Shown here piece after piece: positions 42,268 through 51,300 of a DNA stretch of 64,000 bases (its first letter is position 1; the number at the start of each line of letters is the position of its first letter). The notes beneath the pieces are model-generated. The model had not been told where the DNA came from and ran no database searches. It worked only from the letters and a program-made list of their open reading frames with translations. This DNA is from Bacillus cabrialesii. Its GTDB lineage: Bacteria; Bacillota; Bacilli; Bacillales; Bacillaceae. The position numbers and the translations under genes were made by a program. Location: positions 4,061,767-4,125,766 of the forward strand of contig NZ_CP096889.1 of assembly GCF_004124315.2 (NCBI RefSeq), given 5' to 3'.

Positions 42268-43623
42268 ATGAATACAATCTTCAGACAGAAGCATACACAT
42301 CCTTTCTCAAACGCAGCGAATCGTTTAGACCGCCTTCCGATTTCACGTGTCCACTTTCAAGTATTAACCGCTCTCGGCATTGTTTATTTCTTTGATCTCG
42401 CAGATTTATTTACCCTCAGCAATGTAGCGCCGGCGCTGATCGAGCATTGGGGCATCCCGCTTTCAACCATTGCCAACGTAACGGCGGCCTCGTTTCTAGG
42501 CATGTTTTTAGGCGCATCACTGGGTGGAAGGCTGTCGGATCGAATCGGCCGCAAAAAAGCTTTAAATCTATTTGTTTTTGTTTTCTCAATCGCATCGCTA
42601 TGCAATGCCGCAGCATGGGACGTCTCGTCTTTAATGACATTCCGTTTTCTCACCGGATTTGGTGTCGCAGCGGCCATGGTCATTACCAATAGCTATCTGG
42701 CGGAATTTTTCCCTTCCAGTGTCCGCGGAAAATATATTTCCTTCTGTGCCATGATTGGATTGATCGGCGTTCCGATCACTAATATTGTGTCTGCCTTTGT
42801 CATTCCACTCGGTTCATGGGGATGGCGGCTTGTATTTGTATGGGGTGCCGTCGGTCTTATTTATTTTTTCTTCATCCGCCGTCTGGAAGAGTCCCCTCGC
42901 TGGCATGAAAATCGGGGTGAATATGCGAAAGCTGATGCGATCCTCAACCGAATTGAGGCGCAGGTTGAACAGGAGAAAGGCCCGCTTCCGGCACCGGCTC
43001 AGCCTAAAGCAAACAGTTCCGTTCAGCAGCATGCCGGTTACGCAGGGTTATTGAAAGGAAGAAACCTCAAAATCACCATCATTTTATCTGCTGTATGGAT
43101 TTTTGAAACGTTTGGATTTTACGGATTTGCCTCCTGGGTTCCAAGCCTGCTAAAAAGCAATGGCTTCACTATGGAAAATACATTGTGGTATAACGTATTG
43201 CACTCCGTCGGGGCTCCGCTTGGCGCACTGCTTGGTTCAATGATTTCCGAAAGATTTCAAAGAAAATGGATTCTAGCTGCCAGCGCGTTTTTGACGGCCA
43301 TCGCCGGCCTCTTATATGGCATGACTTTTATTCCAATCATGATCATTGTGTTTGGTTTTATCGTGAATATCACAGAACGGGTTTTCACCTCGAACTTATA
43401 CGCCTATACATCTGAACCTTATCCGACTGAATACCGCTCGTCTGGCAGCGGTTTAGCCTATGGCCTCGGCCGCTTTTCAAATATTTTCGGATCATTGCTC
43501 GTCGGATTTATCGCCGTTCAGCTCGGCTATGTCAGCGTCTTTTTATTTATCGGGGGCTGCTGGCTCGCATGCTCCTTGCTGTTAATCTGCTTCGGCCCTA
43601 ATACCAATGCGAAACAAATTTAA
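42268..43623 (+). CDS. yyaJ: YyaJ, MFS transporter (sugar/organic acid type)
   Basis: 451 residues with a GGGGGG site before the ATG and 12 transmembrane helices. The loop 2-3 GGRLSDRIGRKKAL and the RLEESPRWHENRGE motif place it among sugar/aromatic acid porter-like MFS proteins, close to YceI and the niacin permease NiaP. A nicotinate-like or organic acid substrate is possible but not shown. A hairpin separates it from convergent maa. Confidence 0.88.
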   Translation: MNTIFRQKHTHPFSNAANRLDRLPISRVHFQVLTALGIVYFFDLADLFTLSNVAPALIEHWGIPLSTIANVTAASFLGMFLGASLGGRLSDRIGRKKALNLFVFVFSIASLCNAAAWDVSSLMTFRFLTGFGVAAAMVITNSYLAEFFPSSVRGKYISFCAMIGLIGVPITNIVSAFVIPLGSWGWRLVFVWGAVGLIYFFFIRRLEESPRWHENRGEYAKADAILNRIEAQVEQEKGPLPAPAQPKANSSVQQHAGYAGLLKGRNLKITIILSAVWIFETFGFYGFASWVPSLLKSNGFTMENTLWYNVLHSVGAPLGALLGSMISERFQRKWILAASAFLTAIAGLLYGMTFIPIMIIVFGFIVNITERVFTSNLYAYTSEPYPTEYRSSGSGLAYGLGRFSNIFGSLLVGFIAVQLGYVSVFLFIGGCWLACSLLLICFGPNTNAKQI

Positions 43624-43626
43624 AAA

Positions 43627-43655
43627 AGTCAGTGCGGATCTGCCGCACTGATCTC
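43627..43655 (+). terminator. yyaJ/maa convergent terminator
   Basis: AGTCAGTGCGG and CCGCACTGAT form an 8-bp stem with a 4-base loop between convergent genes. Confidence 0.75.
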
Positions 43656-43656
43656 T

Positions 43657-44211
43657 TTACAATTCCTTCAACATCCTCGCCGGATTTCCGCCTACAACCG
43701 TATTAGCGGGTACATCCTTAGTGACAACAGAGCCTGAAGCAATCACCGCATTGTCACCGATTGTCACTCCCGGATTAATCACTGCCCGGCCTCCGATCCA
43801 AACATGATCTCCAATTGACACAGGCTTACCGAACTCTTGGCCGGTCTTCCTTTCAATCGGATCAAGAGGATGGCCGGCCGTGTAGATATGTACCCCTGGC
43901 GCAATTAAACAATGACGTCCGATACGGACCTCACACACATCTAAAACGACACAGTCAAAATTAACAAATGTATGGTCTCCAATATGAATGTGATAGCCAT
44001 AATCACAGCGAAATGTCGGCAAAATCATGACTTGATCACCAACCGAACCAAGCAGCTCCTTCAAAAGCTCCGTCCGCACCGCATCATCTTCTGGTGATTC
44101 GTTATATTGTCTAATCAGCTGTCTCGCATGTTTGCGTTCTAGTAATAGTTGTTGATCTTCCGGATTGTATAATTCACCGGCTGCCATTTTTTCTTTTTCT
44201 GTCCTCAGCAT
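43657..44211 (-). CDS. maa: Maltose O-acetyltransferase (hexapeptide repeat)
   Basis: 184 residues. An N-terminal Mac domain (EKEKMAAGELYNPEDQQLLLERKHARQLI) precedes left-handed beta-helix hexapeptide repeats. The catalytic histidine region is IAPGVHIYTAGHPLD, and GKPVSIGDHVWIGGRAVINPG completes the LacA/Maa signature. Such enzymes acetylate sugars with acetyl-CoA, possibly to detoxify non-metabolised sugars. It lies 17 bp after yyaH. Confidence 0.93.
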   Translation of the reverse strand: MLRTEKEKMAAGELYNPEDQQLLLERKHARQLIRQYNESPEDDAVRTELLKELLGSVGDQVMILPTFRCDYGYHIHIGDHTFVNFDCVVLDVCEVRIGRHCLIAPGVHIYTAGHPLDPIERKTGQEFGKPVSIGDHVWIGGRAVINPGVTIGDNAVIASGSVVTKDVPANTVVGGNPARMLKEL

Positions 44212-44228
44212 TCAAGTCACTCCAGACG

Positions 44229-44609
44229 TCATATTGTAATCTCAATCAAATTTCCTTCATCATCTTCAATCACACTTTCATAGTAGCCGTCTCCTGTTGT
44301 CCTTGGGCCGTTTACTACGGCGAAACCATCCTTTTTCAATCGATCAGTCAGTTCATCAACCTTCTCCCGGTTTCCAACGGAAAAGGCAATATGCGCCCAG
44401 CCTGTCATCGTTTGTGAAGGCGGATCAACCACATCTCCTTTTTTCATAATTTCCAGCCTTGCTCCGGAATCAAACGCAATAAAATAAGACTTAAAATCTT
44501 TTTTCTCATTATGATACAGATCATTCGCTTTGCCATTAAAGTACGTTTCATAAAAAGCCTTCGTTCGTTCTAAATCTTTGACCCAGATTGCTGTATGTTC
44601 AATCCGCAT
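44229..44609 (-). CDS. yyaH: YyaH, glyoxalase-family (VOC) protein
   Basis: 126 residues from the ATG at 44609 (GAGGAGGAAG upstream); the longer frame to 44756 overlaps ccpB and is not supported. Paired VOC modules are visible: RIEHTAIWVKDLERTKAFYETYF and GARLEIMKKG, then AHIAFSVGNREKVDEL and GYYESVIEDDEGNLIEITI. The metal ligands His5, Glu57, His78 and Glu123-like positions fit a glyoxalase I type active site. The substrate is not established. Confidence 0.87.
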   Translation of the reverse strand: MRIEHTAIWVKDLERTKAFYETYFNGKANDLYHNEKKDFKSYFIAFDSGARLEIMKKGDVVDPPSQTMTGWAHIAFSVGNREKVDELTDRLKKDGFAVVNGPRTTGDGYYESVIEDDEGNLIEITI

Positions 44610-44664
44610 TTCTTCCTCCTCCTTCACCTTCAATGAAGTTATAAGGTATGAAATGCATTTCAGT

Positions 44665-45600
44665 TCAAGCTTTTTTCTCGAATTGATGCTGAATTTTGCT
44701 ATCAACGGGTTCATCCTGCAAGAATAAAGAAAATGCTGCGATGCCGAGCTGCTCAAGATTCAAATCAAGAGACGGAAAACCAAGAACACGGCTGATAGAA
44801 GATTTCCCCTCGCCAATGATTTCAACATCCCATTGATTCTTCTTGGCAAATACATAAATTCCTGCTGCCACTTCATCACTATTTGCGTAAATAGCCGTAG
44901 GAACCCGTTCGCTCGTATAAAAGTGCTCAGCTGCCCGCTCACCGTCATTCATATCATTGCATCCAGACAGCATATGACAGTCTTCCAGCCTCCCGCAAAC
45001 AGATTGATAGGCCGCAGCTTTATCAGCCGTGCTCGGACTCCTGTCAGCTTCTCGGACGCATGTAAAAGCGATATTCTCATGTCCGCGGCTTTTTAGATAG
45101 CGAAAGCTTTCTGTATAAGCAGCTTTTCTGTCGTTATACGCACATGGGACATCAATATCTCCGGTATGCTCACAAGCAATGATCGGCCCATACTCCTGAT
45201 AAGCGCTAATGCTGTCCCAATCATTAGCGCGGGATGTAATGATAAGACCGTCTACTTTCTTCGTTCTTAACAGCTCTAGATATTTGACTTCGATAGTGGG
45301 GTTATAATTAGTGGGGAGGAGGGTCGTTGCATAATCATGCTGAAATGCCGCCTTAGTAATCCCATTTACGATTTTATCAAAGCAGGGATGATCGCTATAA
45401 GGCAGAATCACACCGACTGTATGGGTTTTCCCGCGGATGAGGTCGATTGCGGTTCGATTTGGTGTGTAATCTAATTCCTGCATGACTTGATGAACAAGCT
45501 TTCTCTTTTCTTCTGACACATACGGATGATGATTCAATACACGCGAAACAGTCGAAACAGATACATTTGCCAGTCTTGCAATCTCTTTTATATTTGCCAT
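44665..45600 (-). CDS. ccpB: CcpB, LacI/GalR-family regulator
   Basis: 311 residues from the ATG at 45600 (AAAAGGAGAAAG upstream). LacI-type helix-turn-helix: NIKEIARLANVSVSTVSRVLNHHPYVSEEKR, with hinge helix, then a periplasmic-binding-protein core. CcpB is a CcpA homologue implicated in catabolite repression of gluconate and xylose operons on surfaces in B. subtilis. It is last before the exoA terminator in the reverse direction. Confidence 0.94.
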   Translation of the reverse strand: MANIKEIARLANVSVSTVSRVLNHHPYVSEEKRKLVHQVMQELDYTPNRTAIDLIRGKTHTVGVILPYSDHPCFDKIVNGITKAAFQHDYATTLLPTNYNPTIEVKYLELLRTKKVDGLIITSRANDWDSISAYQEYGPIIACEHTGDIDVPCAYNDRKAAYTESFRYLKSRGHENIAFTCVREADRSPSTADKAAAYQSVCGRLEDCHMLSGCNDMNDGERAAEHFYTSERVPTAIYANSDEVAAGIYVFAKKNQWDVEIIGEGKSSISRVLGFPSLDLNLEQLGIAAFSLFLQDEPVDSKIQHQFEKKA

Positions 45601-45622
45601 CTCTTTCTCCTTTTTCATATAA

Positions 45623-45656
45623 AAAAGCAGTAAGTGTAAATTCCTTACTGCTATCT
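45623..45656 (-). terminator. exoA terminator
   Basis: AGCAGTAAG and CTTACTGCT arms followed by a T run on the minus strand, right after the exoA stop. Confidence 0.8.
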
Positions 45657-45658
45657 CA

Positions 45659-46417
45659 TCATATATTGATTATAAGTTCAACAGGACAATGGTCGGAACC
45701 CATGACATCCGCTGATATGCCTGCATCCTCAATCTGTTCCTTAAGCCCTTCGGAAACGATAAAATAATCGATACGCCATCCGATGTTTCTGTCCCGGGCG
45801 CCGGCACGATAAGACCACCAGGAATAAGCGCCTTCAAGATCAGGATAGACGTGGCGGAATGAGTCAACAAAGCCAGCTTCTAAGAAACGAGTGAATGCCC
45901 CTCTTTCTTGATCAGAAAATCCAGCGTTCTTCCGGTTTGCCTTTGGATTTTTCAAATCGATCTCCTGATGTGCCACATTCAAATCGCCGCATAAAACGAC
46001 CGGCTTTTTCTTATCCAATTCAAGAATATAAGCTAATAAAGCCTCTTCCCATTGCATGCGGTAATCGATCCGCTCCAATCCTCTTTTCGAATTGGGCGTG
46101 TAAACGGTCATCACAAACATGTTGTCAAATTCCAGCGTAATCACTCTGCCTTCTTGGTCATGCTCTTCTATTCCGATACCGTACATGACACGCAGCGGCT
46201 CTTGTTTTGAAAAAACAGCCGTGCCGGAATATCCTTTTTTCACTGCATAATTCCAATACACATGATAGCCGTCAGGCTGGAGATCAACCTGGCCGTCCTG
46301 TATTTTTGTTTCCTGAAGACAAATGATATCTGCATCCTCTTCCTTTAGATAAGAAAGGAAATCCATCTTTCTCATGACAGCCCGCAGGCCGTTTACATTC
46401 CAAGAAATCAGCTTCAT
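45659..46417 (-). CDS. exoA: Apurinic/apyrimidinic endonuclease ExoA
   Basis: 252 residues of the exonuclease III (Xth) family: MKLISWNVNGLRAV, the metal Glu in ICLQETKIQD, the catalytic GDLNVAHQEIDL and GSDHCPVEL at the end. It cleaves AP sites in base-excision repair and acts in spores of B. subtilis. It is a single-gene unit 80 bp downstream of the rpsR terminator. Confidence 0.96.
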   Translation of the reverse strand: MKLISWNVNGLRAVMRKMDFLSYLKEEDADIICLQETKIQDGQVDLQPDGYHVYWNYAVKKGYSGTAVFSKQEPLRVMYGIGIEEHDQEGRVITLEFDNMFVMTVYTPNSKRGLERIDYRMQWEEALLAYILELDKKKPVVLCGDLNVAHQEIDLKNPKANRKNAGFSDQERGAFTRFLEAGFVDSFRHVYPDLEGAYSWWSYRAGARDRNIGWRIDYFIVSEGLKEQIEDAGISADVMGSDHCPVELIINI

Positions 46418-46434
46418 GTTTCATCCCCCTATAT

Positions 46435-46470
46435 AAAAAGAGCAAGAACCCGAAGGCCCTTGCTCTTTAC
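46435..46470 (-). terminator. Terminator of the rpsF-ssbA-rpsR operon
   Basis: AAAGAGCAAG and CTTGCTCTTT with a 12-base loop and T run on the minus strand, just after rpsR. Confidence 0.88.
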
Positions 46471-46478
46471 GTATCAGC

Positions 46479-46745
<267 letters not shown>

Positions 46746-46761
46746 TTAAGCGATATTCTCA

Positions 46762-47280
46762 TTAGAATGGAAGATCATCATCCGAGATGTCAATCGGTTT
46801 GCCGTCGTTGGCAAATGGATCATCATTAAAGCTGTTCCCTTGATTGCGTCTCTGGTTGTTTTGATTTCCCCCGAATGGATTATCATTTTGGCCTCCGCCA
46901 AAGTACTGGCCTCCGCCGCTGTTTCCTTCGTTGTATCCACCTGAACCAGAACCGCCGCCGTTTTTCGGCTCAAGAAATTGAACACTTTCAGCTTGGACCT
47001 CGGTCACGAAGACACGCTGTCCTTGCTGGTTTTCATAGTTTCTTGTTTGTAAACGGCCATCTACGCCTGCAAGGCTTCCTTTTTTCAGGAAGTTTGCAAC
47101 GTTTTCGGCTTGTCTTCTCCAAGTGACACAATTAATGAAATCGGCCTCACGTTCTCCGGACTGGTTCGTAAAGGTACGATTCACAGCAAGAGTAAACGTG
47201 GCAACAGCCGCACCGTTTGGCGTATAACGAAGCTCTGGGTCTTTTGTCAGTCTTCCGACTAATACAACTCGGTTAAGCAT
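46762..47280 (-). CDS. ssbA: Single-stranded DNA binding protein SsbA
   Basis: 172 residues from the ATG at 47280. The OB fold begins MLNRVVLVGRLTKDPELRYTP and includes FINCVTWRRQAENVANFLKKG. A glycine/asparagine-rich linker (about 108-160) leads to the acidic tip DISDDDLPF that recruits replication and repair proteins. It is essential in replication and located between the S6 and S18 genes as in other Firmicutes. Confidence 0.98.
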   Translation of the reverse strand: MLNRVVLVGRLTKDPELRYTPNGAAVATFTLAVNRTFTNQSGEREADFINCVTWRRQAENVANFLKKGSLAGVDGRLQTRNYENQQGQRVFVTEVQAESVQFLEPKNGGGSGSGGYNEGNSGGGQYFGGGQNDNPFGGNQNNQRRNQGNSFNDDPFANDGKPIDISDDDLPF

Positions 47281-47320
47281 AAGAAAGACCACCTTTTACC
47301 ATTATATATTTCAAAATTGC

Positions 47321-47608
47321 TTATTCTTCTTCTTTTACAACAATGTGGCGAATGATATCGTCACTGATCTTAGCTAGACGGTCAAATTCTTGAACTGCCG
47401 CAGCATCAGCTTGAACGTTTAAGATTTGGTAGAAACCGTCGCGGAAATCGTTGATTTCGTAAGCAAGACGACGTTTACCCCAATCCTTTGTTCCAGTGAT
47501 CTCCGCACCGTTAGAAGTTAGAACGTTGTTGAAACGCTCGATAACTGCTTTTTTAGACTCATCGTCAATGTTTGGGCGGATAATGTACATAACTTCGTAC
47601 TTTCTCAT
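47321..47608 (-). CDS. rpsF: Ribosomal protein S6
   Basis: 95 residues: MRKYEVMYIIRPNIDDESKKAVIERF, with DWGKRRLAYEINDFRDGFYQ and a short acidic tail (VVKEEE). It is the first gene of the rpsF-ssbA-rpsR operon. The leader holds a hairpin that fits the S6:S18 autoregulatory motif. Confidence 0.98.
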   Translation of the reverse strand: MRKYEVMYIIRPNIDDESKKAVIERFNNVLTSNGAEITGTKDWGKRRLAYEINDFRDGFYQILNVQADAAAVQEFDRLAKISDDIIRHIVVKEEE

Positions 47609-47660
47609 CTGTTTGCACCTCCTTTTGGACTAAGCGGCCCGTAATGGGCAAGGAGCAATA
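47609..47660 (-). promoter_or_regulatory. S6:S18-binding leader of the rpsF operon
   Basis: On the minus strand GCCC and GGGC form a short hairpin, followed by CCGCTTAGTCCAAAAGGAGG directly before rpsF. The position and the C-rich bulge preceding the Shine-Dalgarno match the known S6:S18 leader motif, which lets the S6-S18 dimer repress translation. Confidence 0.6.
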
Positions 47661-47682
47661 ATTCTATTACTCACAATTTTAT

Positions 47683-47711
47683 ATTATACCAAAGCTCTTG
47701 TCCCTTTACAA
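47683..47711 (-). promoter_or_regulatory. rpsF operon promoter
   Basis: TTGTAA and TATAAT with a 17-bp spacer on the minus strand, about 75 bp upstream of rpsF. Confidence 0.75.
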
Positions 47712-47718
47712 CTGCATC

Positions 47719-48819
47719 CTATACATTAAATCGGAAATGAATAACATCTCCGTCTTGAACGACGTACTCTTTTCCTTCGAGACGGACTTTTCCAGCTTCT
47801 TTGGCTCCTGCCATGCCGCCGCCCGCAAGAAGATCCTCATAAGCAACAGTTTCAGCACGAATGAAGCCGCGCTCAAAGTCACTATGAATAATTCCTGCAC
47901 ACTCAGGGGCTTTCATGCCTTTTTTGAATGTCCAAGCTCTGACTTCCTGTTCTCCGGCTGTGAAATATGTTGCAAGGCCAAGAAGGGAGTAAGACGCTTT
48001 GATCAGCTGATCAAGACCTGATTCTTCAATGCCAAGCTCTTCAAGGAACATTTGCTTTTCATCGCCCTCAAGCTCAGCGATCTCGGATTCAATTTTCGCA
48101 CACACAACGATAACTTCCGCGTTTTCGCCGGCAGCATACTCGCGAATCTTCGCTACATTTTCATTGCCAGACGGATCAGCCACTTCATCTTCACTTACAT
48201 TCGCAACGTACAAAATAGGCTTCGAAGTCAGTAAATGAAGCTGCTTTACAAGCTTTTGCTGCTCTTCAGTGAACTCAACAGAACGAGCAGGCTTTTCGCT
48301 CTCAAACGCTTCTTTCAGTTTAGACAGAATCTCAAACTCAAATACAGCGTCTTTATCTTTTTGCTTCGCAAGTTTGCTGACGCGTGTAATCCGCTTTTCA
48401 ACCGTTTCCATATCAGCAAGGATCAGCTCAAGGTTGATCGTTTCAATATCATCAATCGGATCAACTTTTCCGGAAACGTGTGTAATGTTATCATCAGAAA
48501 AAGCACGGACAACGTGGCAAATCGCGTCAACCTGGCGAATGTGAGAAAGGAATTTGTTTCCGAGTCCTTCTCCTTTAGACGCGCCTTTTACGATCCCTGC
48601 AATATCAGTGAATTCAAAAGCAGTCGGCACAGTCTTCTTTGGTTTGACCAGCTCAGTCAGCTTTTGCAGACGATCATCAGGTACTTCTACAATTCCCACG
48701 TTTGGATCGATCGTACAGAACGGGTAGTTGGCTGATTCGGCACCGGCCTGTGTAATTGCGTTAAATAGTGTTGATTTCCCGACGTTTGGCAAACCAACAA
48801 TTCCAGCTGTTAAAGCCAT
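47719..48819 (-). CDS. ychF: YchF (EngD), Obg-family ATP/GTP-binding protein
   Basis: 366 residues from the ATG at 48819 (GAGGAGATGAAAG upstream); the frame to 48906 is not supported. The G domain has G1 GLPNVGKSTLF, G3 DIAGIVKGASKGEGLG and the NxxE-type G4 (NVSE) that favours ATP. A coiled-coil insertion and C-terminal TGS domain (TFKKGMKAPECAGIIHSDFERGF) follow. YchF binds ribosomes and affects stress responses. It lies just upstream of the rpsF operon on the same strand. Confidence 0.96.
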   Translation of the reverse strand: MALTAGIVGLPNVGKSTLFNAITQAGAESANYPFCTIDPNVGIVEVPDDRLQKLTELVKPKKTVPTAFEFTDIAGIVKGASKGEGLGNKFLSHIRQVDAICHVVRAFSDDNITHVSGKVDPIDDIETINLELILADMETVEKRITRVSKLAKQKDKDAVFEFEILSKLKEAFESEKPARSVEFTEEQQKLVKQLHLLTSKPILYVANVSEDEVADPSGNENVAKIREYAAGENAEVIVVCAKIESEIAELEGDEKQMFLEELGIEESGLDQLIKASYSLLGLATYFTAGEQEVRAWTFKKGMKAPECAGIIHSDFERGFIRAETVAYEDLLAGGGMAGAKEAGKVRLEGKEYVVQDGDVIHFRFNV

Positions 48820-48945
48820 TCTTTCATCTCCTCTATATAAAACCGTCATTGTATGAACGTATTTTGAACCTAGAGCAATTATAAGGAGGTTCACTGGAAA
48901 AGACAAGCTGACAAAAAAGCATTTTCAGCCTGCTAATCCCTTTGA

Positions 48946-50949
48946 TTATGCTTTTTTCAAGCCTACTAAACAGTCATAAAGCGTGCTTCCCATTCCATTA
49001 TCGGAATTTGTATCATTTGTCAGTGCATTGACTGAACCTCCAAAAGCCGCCCACATGCCTTCATCTATATTAATCGTCTTTGGATGAGCCTGCTTCATCA
49101 CTTTCACCTTGCCCTTCAGGCGTCCGCGGTCATTAAAGATGGCAACCGCATCTCCGTCCTGAAGATTCTGCTCAGCCGCTATATCTGGAGAAATATCAAC
49201 CTGAATGCGCTGAAGCTTTTCAATAAACGGCACGTGCTGAGAGTGATTAGAACGCTGCGGATGGATGGACAATAGCGTGTAAGGATACTTTCCAGCTAAC
49301 TCCTCATTATGGAAGACAGATTCTTCGGGCACGTTTAATTGAAGCAAGCCGCTAAATCCTTTTTCTTCAGCTAACGACGAAGTAAATTCAAATTTTCCGC
49401 TCGGTGTCAAAAACTCATAGTCATCCCACGGAACCTGCTTGACCGGAAGAGGGAGGTGGCCTTTTTCTTTTAAACGCTCAAGCGTCACATCCTCTGCTTC
49501 CAATGAAGAAAGCCCCATCTCCAAATATTCTTCAGTACTGTGCTCAAAAAGCTCGCCAAATCCAAGGCGTTTTGCAAGCTCTGACCAGATCCAGCTGTCC
49601 GGCTTCGCTTCACCCTGCGGCTCCACAAGCTTTTTGCCGTACTGAACGTAGTGGTGATACATGCTGGAATAGTAGATATCTTCTTCTTCAAAAACAGTGG
49701 CTGTCGGCAAAACATAGTCACACAGTTTTGCTGTATCCGTCATGATGGAATCAATTGCCACAGTCATCGGCACGTTTTCAAATGCTTGTCTTACTTTATT
49801 TGTATTCGGCACCTGGGTCAGCGGGTTTCCGCACGTCACAATGATCATCTCAATCGCAGGATCAGCAGCCGTCAACACCTCTTCAGCTTGCGTCATCATT
49901 GAAAATGAACGTGATGCTGTTTTTAATTCCGGCAGTGTCAGCTTCGTTTTTGCAAAGCTCTCACCAATTTGAACGTTCCCAAAATTAGCGCCTCCGCCTT
50001 TAATTCCCACATTTCCGCTTGCCGCAGCGAGTGCATCAATCCAGCGAATCGTTTCACCGCCGTTTTTATAGCGCTGCATGCCAAGCCCCATAAAAGTAGA
50101 TACCGGGCCATCAGCATACAAACCGGCCAGATACTCCAGCTCCTCCATCGAGGTTTCTGTTTTCACAATAAACTCTTCTAAGGAAATGGTGTTCAAAAGC
50201 TCTTTCACATGATCAAAACCGACAGAGTGCCCAGAAATAAACGTCTCATCCGTTCTGCCTGTCTCAATCAGGACCTTCAAAACGGCTGCCGCAAGCCAGC
50301 CGTCCATTCCCGGTTTTACAGAAATGTAGCGGTCTGCAAGCTTGGCAGTCGGGTTGAAAATCGGATCAATTACCGTAATCGTGGCGCCCTTTTTCTTCAC
50401 CTGCTGCAAGTGATGGTATAAGTGCATATTCGTTCTGGATACATTTCTTCCCCACACAACAACATGCTTGCTATTGTAAATATCAAGCGGGCCGTGCCCG
50501 TACGAACGACCGAAATCCCAGCTTTGCGCTTCGATACCTGAGCCCCAGCATATGCTTCCGACGATTTCAGTCACGCCGCCATATCCATTAAAAAAACGCT
50601 GATCAAGCGCTTTTAACAAACCGTTATTCGCATAATCATGGCTGTGCAAAACAGCAGTCGTCTCCGACGTTTCCTTGATCTCCCGAAGTTTATCGGCAAT
50701 TTCATTAAGCGCCTGCTCCCAGGAAATCCGCACAAACTCGCCGTTTTGTTTTTTCATCGGATAACGCAGCCGATCAGGCGAATTTGTTTTTGTCTCAAGC
50801 ATTCTGCCGCGGCCGCAGATTTTGCCTTCCGTAATCGGATGGTTCGGATCTCCGTCCACTTTTGTTACCTTTCCGTCCTCAACAGTCACCAAAAAGCCGC
50901 AGCTGTCCCAGCAATTCAGCGGACATGCTGACTGATGCACTTTGCTCAT
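48946..50949 (-). CDS. yyaE: YyaE, molybdopterin oxidoreductase
   Basis: 667 residues from the ATG at 50949. An N-terminal 4Fe-4S site (CPLNCWDSC, then GKICGRGRML) precedes the molybdopterin guanine dinucleotide domains with IVGSICWGSGIEAQSWDFG, VVWGRNVSRTNMH and GNPLTQVPNTN, and a C-terminal dinucleotide-binding barrel. It belongs to the DMSO-reductase superfamily, close to thiosulfate/polysulfide-reductase-like catalytic chains. No signal peptide or partner subunits are adjacent. The substrate is unknown. Confidence 0.92.
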   Translation of the reverse strand: MSKVHQSACPLNCWDSCGFLVTVEDGKVTKVDGDPNHPITEGKICGRGRMLETKTNSPDRLRYPMKKQNGEFVRISWEQALNEIADKLREIKETSETTAVLHSHDYANNGLLKALDQRFFNGYGGVTEIVGSICWGSGIEAQSWDFGRSYGHGPLDIYNSKHVVVWGRNVSRTNMHLYHHLQQVKKKGATITVIDPIFNPTAKLADRYISVKPGMDGWLAAAVLKVLIETGRTDETFISGHSVGFDHVKELLNTISLEEFIVKTETSMEELEYLAGLYADGPVSTFMGLGMQRYKNGGETIRWIDALAAASGNVGIKGGGANFGNVQIGESFAKTKLTLPELKTASRSFSMMTQAEEVLTAADPAIEMIIVTCGNPLTQVPNTNKVRQAFENVPMTVAIDSIMTDTAKLCDYVLPTATVFEEEDIYYSSMYHHYVQYGKKLVEPQGEAKPDSWIWSELAKRLGFGELFEHSTEEYLEMGLSSLEAEDVTLERLKEKGHLPLPVKQVPWDDYEFLTPSGKFEFTSSLAEEKGFSGLLQLNVPEESVFHNEELAGKYPYTLLSIHPQRSNHSQHVPFIEKLQRIQVDISPDIAAEQNLQDGDAVAIFNDRGRLKGKVKVMKQAHPKTINIDEGMWAAFGGSVNALTNDTNSDNGMGSTLYDCLVGLKKA

Positions 50950-51000
50950 CGCCGTCTTCTCCCTACCTTCTATATGAAAAAGCATGAGTGCCGGCCTATT

Positions 51001-51207
51001 TTATGAAGTAGGCTCCTCATGCTTGACTAGTACTTTTTTTATTTTTCTTTCAAATTCTTTTCTCGGAATCATTACACTGTGAGAGCATCCCTCACACTTA
51101 ATTCGAATATCCATTCCCATGCGTATAATTTTCCAGCTGTTCGCTCCGCATGGATGCGGTTTTTTCATTTCCACGACATCATTCAGGCCAAAGTCTTTAT
51201 CCGCCAA
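51001..51207 (-). CDS. yyzM: YyzM, DUF951 protein
   Basis: 68 residues with AGAGGTGAAGG upstream. The family motif VVEMKKPHPCGANSWKIIRMGMDIRIKCEGCSHSVMIPRKEFE carries two cysteine positions (CG and CEGC) typical of a small zinc-binding SH3-like fold. The gene is conserved near ychF in Firmicutes. Function unknown. Confidence 0.9.
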   Translation of the reverse strand: MADKDFGLNDVVEMKKPHPCGANSWKIIRMGMDIRIKCEGCSHSVMIPRKEFERKIKKVLVKHEEPTS

Positions 51208-51300
51208 GACCCTTCACCTCTTTTCATAAACTGCTGTATCTATTGTACAAAAAAACTGATCATAAGGGCAATCAAGATACCCGAAAAGAAATACATCCTC